From the NCBI GenBank assembly GCA_015680685.1, contig MNCI01007659.1:380594-444593 (forward strand): a stretch of DNA of 64,000 bases, in the 5' to 3' direction. Position 1 is the first letter of the stretch, and each line of letters begins with the position of its first letter. The translations under genes were made by a program, and so were the position numbers. Below the pieces are notes generated by a model. It was not told the origin of the DNA and did not search any database. It saw only the letters and a program-made list of their open reading frames with translations. The DNA comes from Gnetum montanum. Taxonomy: Eukaryota; Streptophyta; Gnetopsida; Gnetales; Gnetaceae. Below, piece after piece: positions 22,966 to 32,622 of the stretch.

Positions 22966-25900
22966 TTTGCACCTACATGGACCTCATAGTAATGTAGAAT
23001 GGTATATCAACCTTGATTGCCTAGATCTTAAGCTTGAGAGTCTTGTTGACCACATAACCTCTATTGAGAAGCCTTTAGAATGACCTAGAAACATAGTTAA
23101 AACCTTTAACCTTGAGGCTAGGAACATAACTGAAGACTCTTTGGTTGAGGCTCTTGTCATAGCACACAGTGGTAAGGAGAAAACCCTTAAACTAAGTTCC
23201 TCACTAGAATCTCGAGAGGCTCAAGACATTGCCAAGGTCCTACAAGACAACGTTAAGGTTTTTGGCTGGTCATATGAAGATATGTTATGCCTAGATCTAT
23301 ACCTAGTGCAACACAACATCTACTAGATCCTAACATTAGTCCGATTAAGCAAAAAGTGCACAAGATTAGACATGATTTGGCCTTGGCAATTCATGATCAG
23401 ATCTCAAAGCTCTACCAAGCCAATTTCATTAGGGATGTCAACTATAAAATAGAAGTCCAACATAATGGTAGTCCCTAATAAAAATGGGAGTATCCATATT
23501 TGCATTGCTTTTTGAGATCTAAATAAAGTGACTATCAAGGATGACTTCCCTTTTTCTAGTATTGATCAACTTATCAATATCATGGTTGGACATGCCTTGT
23601 TGTCCTTTATGGATGGATTCTTAGGATACAACCAAATTAGGATCAACTTACAAGACCAACTTAGCATGACCTTCATGAACCCTTGGGGTGTCTTTTGCTA
23701 TACTATGATGTTCTTTGTCCTTAAAAACACAAGCAACTTACTAGAGATCCATGACCTACATCTTCAGTGATTACATGATTGATTTGCTCAATGATTATGT
23801 GGATGATATAACTATTAGTCCAAAGTTTCCTATCTTGTGCTTAAATGATTTCTTAAGAATGTGCTTAGGTTCAATCCTAAGAAATATGTCTTTGGTGTCA
23901 ATCCCAGTAAGATGCTTGTCTTTATAGTATCTAAAGTACCAATACGTGTTGATCCTAATAAGGTTAAGGCCATATCCAAATTAATAGTGTCTACTAACCT
24001 TAAGGAGCTTCAGGGACTACAAGGTAGATTACAATTTATCTATAGGTTTATCACTAGGCTTATAGGTAAGATACAATCCATGCAACACTTGCTTAAAAAA
24101 GGAGTTCACTATGAGTGGATGGTTCAATGCTAAGATGTCTTTGAAAACCTTAAGCAAGATTTGGCATAATTACTAACAGTCTATCCTCTACAAGAGGATA
24201 AGCCTTTTTTACATTTACCTTACTATCTATGAAACATCCATTGCCTCTATACTCTATCAAAAATGTGATGATGGAGTAGAGATGCAAATACACTACCTTA
24301 GTCATGCATTAGTTTCCCAGGAGACCTGATACGTTGAAGTGAAGAAGTATTGTCTAGCACTAGTATTGTCATTGAAGAAGTGGCAAAGATAACATGCTCA
24401 AAGTCATAAAAACCAATATCTATGAAAGTAGCTAAATAGCCTAATCGAAATCCATAGTCATGGATCTTAACCTTAATTACATCTCTCAATCCTCAACCAA
24501 AGGTCATTCTATAGCCATACAAACTCATAGTATCACTTGTTGATGACCAAGCAGTTGTAGATCTTGAGTTCCTTGATGAGAATATTAACACTATTAGCCA
24601 AGTACTTGAGGGTCATGAGATGGTCAAGCACTTTGATAGAGCTTCAATTGCCCATGGGGCCAGTGCTGCTACCATCATAACATACTTTTTTAGTAAAATT
24701 TGATCCTTTGCCTATTGTTTTGAGTTTCCATGTACCAAAAACATAGTAGAGTATGAGGGTTTGATTGGAGGAATAATGGTAGCTTGTGACTTATGAATTA
24801 GACACTTAATGATCAAAGGCAATTCACAACTTGTCATTAACCAAGTAACCAAGGTTTATGCATGTAAAGTCAAACATTTACAACCTTATTACAACCTAGG
24901 TAAGCAATTGGTACAATAGCTTATTGACGTTGATATCCAACACATACCTTGAAATTAGAACACCATTGCTAAATCAATAGAAACTTTAGCCCTTAGGGTG
25001 ATGCTAAATGTGTTTAGTAAGTTATCCATCTTAACCATGGACTATGCTATCCCCATCACGTAGAATGCTTTGGACACCTTTATGACCATAGTTAACACTA
25101 CTCTTGCTAGGGAATGATATGATGATATAAAATTTTACCTTATGCATGGTGAATATTCACAAGGCTTGAATACACAAATGATCGAAGTAGTATGTCATCG
25201 TAACTAATAACACATTATGTTGACAGTCCTTTGATGGTTTATTATTAAAGTGCTTTAGTAAAACCAAAGCTAGAATAGTCCTATTAGAGGTTCGCAAGGG
25301 TATTTATGAGGGACATAGAGGACCTAGAGCTATGACCTCTAAGATTATATGCTTAGGATATTATTGGCCCCATATGGAAAGTGATTGCTTGTAGAAGGTA
25401 AAATGTTATGACATGTGCCAATGACATAGCAACCTCATACATGTATCATCAACTGATTTTCACATAAGTCAAATAACTTAGTCATTTCAACAATAGGGGT
25501 TAGATATCATTGGATTGAAAATGCCTATAAGTCTTCAACAAGGCATAGCTTCATTATCATCATAACCAAATATTTTACTAAGTAGGTTGAAGCTATTCCA
25601 CTAATAAAGACTACATCTAAACAAGTTTGTAAATTTCTCATAGAAAACATTGTAGCCCATTTTGGCATACCTATGACCATAGTTATAGAAAATGGATCAC
25701 AATTTAGTAGTGAGGAGACAAAGGATTTTTGTCATGACCTGGGCATTAAGCATTCCTTCTCATTTCCTTATTACCTTCAATCCAATGAACAAGTAGAAGT
25801 AAGCAACAAGACCATCATCAAATTTCTCAAGAAGATGCTCAACATCAGCAAGCGAAAATGGCATGAGTAGCTTGTTCTTGCACTTTGGACCTATCATACA

Positions 25901-26340
25901 ACTTACTGTATAGCCACTAATGTAACACCTTATAGCTTAGTTTATGGTTTTGAAGCTATTTTACCTCTTGAATTACATGTACTATTACTTCAGGTGACCT
26001 TGATCAACTTCATCAATGATGAGCAAAGCAAGGAGTTGTAGACAACGAACCTGGACTCAATGGAGGAGTAATGTATGCAAGAGCTTGCTCACATCAAACA
26101 CTATCAAGAGAGGTAGAAATGGAAACACCATCATAACTTAACCAAGTGTAAGATCAAGGAGGGTGAAATCATCCTCAAAGCCATCCATGAGCATGCAAAT
26201 AAATTCTTAGCCAACTAGGAAGCATCCTTCCTTGTCACTAGAGCCTACAGTAATGGAGCATTCAAGATAGATAACATTGATGGGAATGAGTTGGCCAATT
26301 TAGTTAATCATTCCTATCTAAATTCATATTGCATGTAGCT
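22966..26340 (+). pseudogene. pol: T1 polymerase: RT, RNase H, archaeal-type RNase H and integrase (Tat/Ogre lineage)
   Basis: Leader block TLKLSSSLESREAQDIAKVL, then GWSYEDMLCLD and LVQHNI near 23300. RT: KDDFPFSSIDQL, SFMDGFLGYNQIRI and YVDD at 23796-23807 (DYVDDITIS). First RNase H at about 24200-24390 (IHYLSHALVSQET, KKYCLALVLSLKKW). A second, archaeal-type RNase H at about 24630-24930 (HFDRASIAHGASAATI, NIVEYEGLIGGIMVACDL, KGNSQLVINQVTK) marks the Tat/Ogre lineage (family knowledge). Integrase from about 25270: KYFTKWVEAIPLIKTT, IENGSQFSS, SNEQVEVSNKTI, NVTPYSLVYGFEAILPLE, and C-terminus RAYSNGAFKIDNIDGNELAN. The canonical catalytic Asp residues read as Lys (ITKYFTK) and Glu (VIENG), so integrase is dead even apart from its stops. 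Gag and protease lie about 10 kb upstream, across the intron-like insert. Confidence 0.88.
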
Positions 26341-27180
26341 CACAATCATTAGTGTAACAACCAAAAATTTCAACAACTAGAACACCAAGGTCCATGGCTA
26401 GGACACTGAGGTCCATGGGCACATAGCCTAACCCTAAATCTGTCCAAGGGCCTACTAGAGGTAGAGATGGGGTGCCCTCAATGGTCTAGCCAATTGAATA
26501 GGGATTTACCAGATGCAATAGGCATGCATGATGGTTAGCTACAATGCTAATGCGAAATGGTGTTAAGTGTGCAAGTGGTGTTTGTAGTGTCACCAGTGTC
26601 AACAAGGTTGAGCATAGTTAAGTGTTTTGGTAAACTGGGTGGTGTTAATGCATGTAGACTACTACCCCAAGCATAGTTTAGGTGTGGCTATGAGGTAAAA
26701 TAATGAAAAATGCAAGTGCTAAAAATGCAAAGAAAGAGAGAGAGAAACTGAACACCACCCCAAATGGGGTTGAGCATAGTTAACACCAAAAGGGGTTAGA
26801 AGGTACATGGTGTACAATAGGAATAATGGACAGCATAGTCATAGTCTTCGGGGTATCTGGCTATTAAGACTAGCATTCCATCAAGGTTTCTATGTTTCCT
26901 AAGTTTGCCACCTCTATGTACCATTGGCTGCAGTGTTCTGGTGGACTGTGATGGTTTGCAGTGGTCTACGACTTCACCAATATGCCTTTGGTCTTCTCCC
27001 AAGAACTTCTTAGCTTTTCTCACACTAAAAAATTAGCCAATTGAATTTTTTTCCAACCCTCAAAACTTTAAGGGCACTAGTATTTATAGGTTTAGGATTA
27101 GTATAGAATGTGGGATGATTTCCATGTGGCAAAGGGGATGATTTGGACTATGCTCTTCACTATGTTGGTGGTGTTGTGCT
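26341..27180 (+). other. T1 region 3' of integrase, noncoding
   Basis: No ORF of note. It contains repeated CCATGG phrases (TCCATGGCTAGGACACTGAGG) and, from 26590, scattered GAGCATAGTTAA motifs that announce the dyad array to the right. A TATA-like TATTTATAGG lies near 27091 but is not tied to an LTR boundary. Confidence 0.4.
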
Positions 27181-28020
27181 TTTTTGTACTTTTACAAACT
27201 CTACAAGACTATGAGATTGTGACTATGCTACTAGCTACATGTGTGTGCCAAAGGGATCACAAGGTATCTAAAAAATGAAACTTGGAGACTACACTCTAGG
27301 ACTACGCTCTCCACACTCTAGTGTGTGGTCAAGCATAGTTACAATTTTAGGACAAAAGTAGATACAAAACAAAAGTATCTTGCTAACTATGCATGTCAAA
27401 GGTGAGTTGGAGCTAAGCTAAATGGCATTGTTGCACTATGGAAGCTACTAGAGACTATTTTAGCTAACTACACTTGACTACGCTTTGGACTAGGGGAGAG
27501 CATAATCCCACACTTAGGAAAAAAATTATAAAAAATGGTCATCTACTAACTACACTCTGATCTAGGGGTGAGCGAAGTCTCAACACTTAGAAAAAATTTA
27601 TGAAACTTGGACTTCATGCTAACTATGCTATCCACTAGAGGCTGACTATGCTCCCATCTAGGGTCAAGCGTAGTCCTAGTGTTGAGAAAGTTTGAGAAAA
27701 ATGAGCTTCTTGTATACTACACTCCCAACTGGGGATGAGTGTAGTCCCAGGAATTGTTGAAACTTATGAAAACTTGTCCTTTTGTTCACACACTCTCCAC
27801 TAGAGGATGACTATGCTCTAGGGTAGTGGAGAGCATAGTTCCAACACTTAGAAAAATTTTCTATAACTGGCTTTGTGTCAACACTTGGAAAAAGTTGCAA
27901 AAAATTTGCCTTCATGCTGACTACGCTCTCCATGAGAGACTGACTACGCTCTTCACTAGGGTTAGGCATAGTCTCAACACTTAGCCAAATCTATAGTTGG
28001 GATGTCATAGTCTGAATTTT
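27181..28020 (+). repeat. T1 short-period dyad array (ACTACGCT / AGCGTAGT)
   Basis: Irregular repeats in which GACTACGCTCTCCACTAG-type phrases are followed 15-30 bases later by their approximate inverse complement, such as GAGCATAGTTCC or AAGCGTAGTCC. Examples lie near 27290-27350, 27465-27505, 27545-27580, 27620-27685, 27712-27752, 27785-27842 and 27915-27985. Units are shorter (roughly 70-130 bp) than in the 185-bp arrays, but the principle of a mirrored ACTATG/CATAGT pair is the same. Confidence 0.65.
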
Positions 28021-28049
28021 GTGGTGTTTCAATCAGCAAGCGAGCCTAT

Positions 28050-28410
28050 TTACATGGCCTACTGAGGCCCTAAACTAGTAACATGGCCTATCAAGACCTA
28101 AAACTAATGATGCCATGGCTTTTCAAGGCCTTAAACTAGTAACATGGCCTACAAGGGCCCAAAATTGGTGAAACCATGGCCTACCAAGGTCCTAAACTAG
28201 CAAAGATAGCCTACCATGGCCTAAAATGATGAAACCATGGTCTATCAAGACCCTAAACTAGCAAAGATGGCCTGTCAAGGCCTAAAACTAGTGAAACCAC
28301 AATCTACCGAAGGCTTAAATCGGCACCATGGTCTACTATGATCTTAAATTGGCACCATTTCCTACTAAGGTCTTAAACTAGTATCATGGCCCACCACGAC
28401 GTTAAACTAG
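28050..28410 (+). repeat. T1 CATGGCC minisatellite, second block
   Basis: About nine to ten units of about 35-40 bp following the pattern CATGGCCTACCAAGG, CCTAAACTAG, CAA or GTAA. It is closely related to the block at 13430-13760 and abuts the dyad array on its left. Confidence 0.75.
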
Positions 28411-29269
28411 CAAAATTAGTGACTTGGGTAGCTTAATTTTACCATTCTATATGGCCTATATGCATTGTAACATTATAACATGCTCTATTTGCTTAGTTTT
28501 CTTATCCCCTTGGAATTGTATTTGCAAGATGAAGCTTGGAGCCATTGCAAAAGGTATAACTCATTATAGTAGCAAGTCACCACATGACCTCAATGTAAAA
28601 TATTAGGTAAGTCCATCCTACTTTGAAAAGAGAGCTTATACCATTTCCCTTCATCTAATACTACTCCTTGAGCCCAACCCTGTAGCCTAGTTATAACCTT
28701 CCATACCTTAGAAAGAAATGTTGGCCAATGTTTGTCATCCATGCACTATGGACATATGAAATATCTTCATCATGCTCCATCCTCAAGTTTACTTAAATGT
28801 AACACAACGCATTTAGTGGAAAATCACTAAGTCCATCAAGCATAATACATCTTGTTTGATGGAATAAACTCCAAGTCTATTAAGTATGACATAACTCACT
28901 TAACGGGAAAACTAGATCTAACAGACCTTGGCAAAGAAACCCAATGAAGGCTTCACCCCATAAAAAAGAAAAAAACATATGGAGAAGAAAACTTCTAAGA
29001 ACCAATGGCCAATGAAATGTCAAAGCCTGATAACCAAAGAAATCCTAGACTGAAGTGACTCGATCCTCAAATGCACTTGTTGAGTGACCAACACTTCTAA
29101 ATATGTCAGTACCATACTATAGCCATGATGTTAACATTTGGAATGAATTGTTAGCCTTTATGATCATTTTCCATGACCTCATTTCCATCTCATCATCGTA
29201 GCCTTATCCCATCATCACAAGCACTATTTGACATGGTTCAACATAACTAGATCAACATGGAGAGGGAAC
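28411..29269 (+). other. T1 spacer before the 3' LTR
   Basis: No coding features recognised. The phrase pairs AACTCACTTAACGGGAAA / AACGCATTTAGTGGAAAA and AAGTCCATCAAGCATAATAC / AAGTCTATTAAGTATGACAT (28800-28920) show a local duplication of about 70 bp. GGAGAGGGAACA near 29259 is a possible polypurine tract for the LTR that follows. Confidence 0.4.
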
Positions 29270-30712
29270 ATTGGTGGTGGACCTGTAGTGGTATTTTGTA
29301 TTGTTTGTCGATAGATCTCAAGTCAATCCTCTAGACATCAAAAAATAGGAACCATTGAAACACCACAAAAATTTTCATTTTTTAATCATTTTTTCATCAT
29401 GTAGCCTTCACCCCATTAAATCCAAGGTAAAACTTCATCATAAATGTGAAGATTGTAACCCACAGTGGGCAATCTCACATACTTCATACATTTGGGATAG
29501 AAAAATGCCTCATAAGTGGTCAAATCCTCATTCTCTAAGTGAAAAAATTCACCTAGTGTCTATATTTGGGCTTAGGGGAGTCAAAAATGCCTTTTGGGAT
29601 GACAAAAATGACAATTTGATGAGTTTTATGGGGGATGTACACTTTTCTACGCTGAAAACACCTATAAGGGGTAAAACCTTCCCCCTCATGGTGGAAACCT
29701 TCCCTCTCAGTCTAGAAGTTTCCCCCTAGCATGGAGACTTCACCTATAGTGTAGAACTACATGCCCCTAGCGTAGAAGAGACATGATCAAGATTTTGACA
29801 CTTTAATGCCTTCAATGTTGACCATGCACCTCAATGTAGAAGATTGAACGCCCAGTGTAGAAGATCTTAATCTAGTGTAGAAGGTGTTCCCTCATTACTA
29901 TTTATGATAAATTGAATGGCCATGGGGGTTTGGCAACCACCCAAATTTGGGCATCCATCTCACCTGTACAAGGTAGAAATTTGTAGCCAATTTGTTAACC
30001 AATTTGTAACAAAAATTATGGTCCAAAACCTATAAAATCAAAATCCCAACATCCTTTTGAGGTTCCACACCTTTGGAATTTTGAGCACATAACTTTTTTA
30101 GTTTTCAAAAGCTCTTGCAACCCTTGCACAACATAGCTTCTTGGAGCCTTCCAATATGGAACCCCTACAACCTTGTTATTCCCTTATTATCCCCCTAATA
30201 CTTGTGGGTTTTTGGTCTCTACATTGCACTTTTGGGATTTCCAAATCCCAGCATTGATCATTTTTGCAGATAAATTCCCCTCTTTTCTCACCCCCCACCC
30301 AACAGTGACCAAAGTTGCAGATCTAAAGTTGTAGTAGAGGATGTTTGACAACACTAGGAGTAACTGAGCATCTGGATCTGGATCTGGATCTGGCTTCAAT
30401 AGGCTCTAAACTCCTACCCTAGTGAATCCCATTTAGCTCTCTCACAGGCATTTCTTGTATACATTTCTAGAACCCATTCTTTATTTTTTTAAATAAAGTT
30501 CGAAAGTTTCATTTTTATGTGTAATCTACATTTTCTTTCTAATTTTATATTTGCATTTCTTTTTCTACATTACACATTTTGCGTTTTGTAAGTCCCTAGG
30601 TGATCTACCAGACTATCCAAGGTACCTCGAATTCCATTTTTCAAAGGCCTTAGGGATTTGAGGTTGAGGCTACTATGTCGAATCTTTTAATTTTCCAATG
30701 ATCAATTTTTCT
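29270..30712 (+). repeat. T1 3' LTR (right end cut by copia fragment)
   Basis: Identified because it aligns with the T2 - strand at about 52.1-50.65 kb, at the other end of a T element. Paired phrases include CTCATAAGTGGTCAAATCCT / CTCATAAGTTACTACTACCT, AGAAATTTGTAGCCAATTTG / AGAAATTTGTAGCCAATCTT, TCAATAGGCTCTAAA / TCAATAGGCTTTAA, and AAGTCCCTAGGTGATCTACC / AAGTCCTTGGGTGATTGACT. A TATA box (CCTATAAAATC) lies near 30029 and AATAAAG near 30492. The left limit is estimated from a purine-rich tract; the right limit is where copia sequence begins. The open frame at 29355-29729 is just LTR sequence, with a decayed counterpart in T2. Confidence 0.75.
29640..29900 (+). repeat. Short array inside the T1 LTR (CTAGTGTAGAAG)
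   Basis: Seven or more short repeats of the type CTAGTGTAGAAG, CTAGCATGGAGAC, CAGTGTAGAAG and TCTACGCTG, spaced about 20-45 bases. The T2 LTR carries GGCCAACATAGT repeats at the matching place (about 51430-51620), so the LTR itself contains the same kind of ACTATG/CATAGT motif as the internal arrays. Confidence 0.6.
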
Positions 30713-31240
30713 GATTGTAATAGTAGCCAAAGGAGTCTCCTATTGATCTTGTTGGATATTATGATGTAGATTTGGCAAGTTGTTTAGATGATTTTCAAAG
30801 CACAAGTGGAAATTACTTTTCTCTAGGATGAATCCTTTTCTCCTGGACTACTAAAACGTAACCCTTCATAGCACTTTCTATTGTAGAAGCTAAATATATC
30901 TTAGCTAGAAGTTGTTATGCTCAGCTTCTATGGATGAGAGAAACTCTTAAAGACCTAGGCATCCAATCATAATGTACGCCTATCTTTTGTGAGAACAATA
31001 GAACTATAAATATGACCAAAATTCTAGTTCAGCATTCCTACACCAAACACATTGAAATTCGTCATTACATTATACATGAACATACTCAATGGAGGCACAT
31101 AAAACTAAAGTTTATTAGGACTACAAATTAACTAGCTGATGCTTTTATGAAGCCCCTTGATGAATGACGCTTAAATTCTCTATGTAAAGATATGGGAATA
31201 GGACCTTGTATTATCTTGTAAAATCTCTTGCTCTTATATC
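30713..31240 (+). pseudogene. Ty1/copia polymerase end: RNase H and C-terminus
   Basis: Reads PKESPIDLVGYYDVDLAS, QSTSGNYFSLG, ALSIVEAKYILARSCYAQLL, WMRETLKDLGI, CENNRTINMTK, KHIEIRHYIIHEH and finally LADAFMKPLDE followed by LCKDMGIG, the standard order for the copia RNase H domain and polyprotein terminus. It has stops at several codons. The upstream polymerase is absent: copia sequence begins abruptly within the T1 LTR. Confidence 0.9.
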
Positions 31241-31494
31241 TTTTTCTTTTACTCTTTAACATAAAATTAAAAAAAAAAATCAAAAACGCAAAAACTTGGT
31301 CTATTTCTTCTCTCTTACACATGTTTAGGGTGAGTTTTGCTCCACTCAGTTTTTCCTGCTATCCAAAAAGGGGAAGAATTATTGAGATGTGCTTTCTAGT
31401 GACTAGGGAAATATTGAGGATATATGAATTCATGATTTCTAGAGACTACTAACCCATTTTCTTATGTTTTGGACATCACCAAAAAGGGGGTTAT
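31241..31494 (+). other. Copia 3' untranslated region and polypurine tract
   Basis: About 250 bp of noncoding sequence between the polyprotein end and the LTR, finishing in the purine-rich AAAAAGGGGG at 31481-31490 right before the LTR start. Confidence 0.7.
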
Positions 31495-32622
31495 TGTTGA
31501 CCTTTTTAGTATGTCAAAACCTTAAGGAAAATGGAGAACATAGAGTGTTGTGGAATGTGATGTTTTGTAGGGATAAATGAGAACTATAAGAATGACATCT
31601 ACAAGAAATCTCAAGGTAGAGACTACAATGTCTCAAGAGATCTTGGATAAGAAATTTATTAGAAAAGTGGGAGCAAGTGCAAAAAAGAAGACTATAGAAA
31701 AATTAGGATGCTCCAAGGATTGAGAAGAAGTTAAATCAATAATAGGAAGCTTTGGGAAGCATAGTTCAAAAGATGAAAAGATGTCTCCTAGAAGTAGAAG
31801 ACATCTTGGTCAAAGTAGAGAAATCCCAGCGAAGATGTCTTCTAAAAGTAAGAGATGCCTCCTTTCATGAGAAGATGTCTCCTCTATAGAAGAGAAGTCT
31901 CCTCAGAATTGAAGTCTATTGCAACGAGATGTCGGAATCTTAAAGAAGACATCTCCCCTCGCCATTAGATAGTCATTTCATGGATTTTGAGGTGATTTCG
32001 AAGACTTCAAGGCTATAAGAAGACTTTATTCTCTTGGGCAAAGAGCAAGTTTTTGAGTAATCAAGTGTCAACATCAAGCAATCATTGTGTACTTTATTTT
32101 TATACCTCATTGTACCATCATTTGTACTATTATAGCGATTATATTTACTATGCCTTAAAGTAAAAGGACTAGAAAATCAGTTACATTCTTTTCTTGTAAT
32201 TTTTGTTTCTCTTTCTTATTATCTCACTAGGGTAGATGTGCTTCTTATGATAATGTATCGTGTTTGAGCTTGTTGGGACCTAGCTAGGTTGAGTGCTTAG
32301 TGTAGTGTCATAACACTCTGGAGCATAGCTCAATTTGTAAAGGTTGTGGGATCCTTAAAATCACATTATAAGCTTCTTATGACCTAGTCAAGTTGAGTGG
32401 ATTCACAACAATGAATCACTCTGAAGTGGAGCTTAGAGCTTGTATAGGTTTTGGTACCCTTCAAATCATATTTTGAAAGGAAAAAAAGTCTAGAGGTGTC
32501 CAAGAAATCTACCCTTTGAGTGTGAGTACCCAAGTTGGGGAACCACCTAATTTTGGAAGTGGTTTTTGTGATAATTGTGTTTGTTAGGAAACTTATTCAT
32601 TGGCCCCCTTCTAAGTTCAACA
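31495..32622 (+). repeat. Ty1/copia 3' LTR (about 1.13 kb)
   Basis: Starts TGTTGACCTTTTTAGTATG immediately after the polypurine tract and ends TTCTAAGTTCAACA (TG...CA). The five bases after it are ATCCT; the partner duplication is lost with the missing 5' end. A likely promoter is the TATA-like GGCTATAAGAAG near 32008, preceded by an enhancer-like repeat cluster. Part of this LTR recurs in inverse orientation at 34785-34910. Confidence 0.75.
31778..31965 (+). promoter_or_regulatory. Copia LTR cluster of AGATGTCT / AGACATCT motifs
   Basis: AAGATGTCT (31778-31786) and its exact inverse complement AGACATCTT (31799-31807) start a cluster. Near 31833, 31850, 31870, 31890, 31918 and 31947 come further AGATGTCT, AGATGCCT, AGAAGTCT or AGACATCT copies. 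Clustering in the presumed U3, upstream of TATA, suggests binding sites for an activator, which is inference. Confidence 0.55.

Noticed and set aside
29355-29729. Open frame of 124 codons on the + strand
   Set aside because: It lies within the T1 LTR and has a decayed counterpart in the T2 LTR; no domain, so a chance frame in repeat DNA.
30367-30393. GGATCT short tandem repeat
   Set aside because: Four units of a simple hexamer; ordinary microsatellite.
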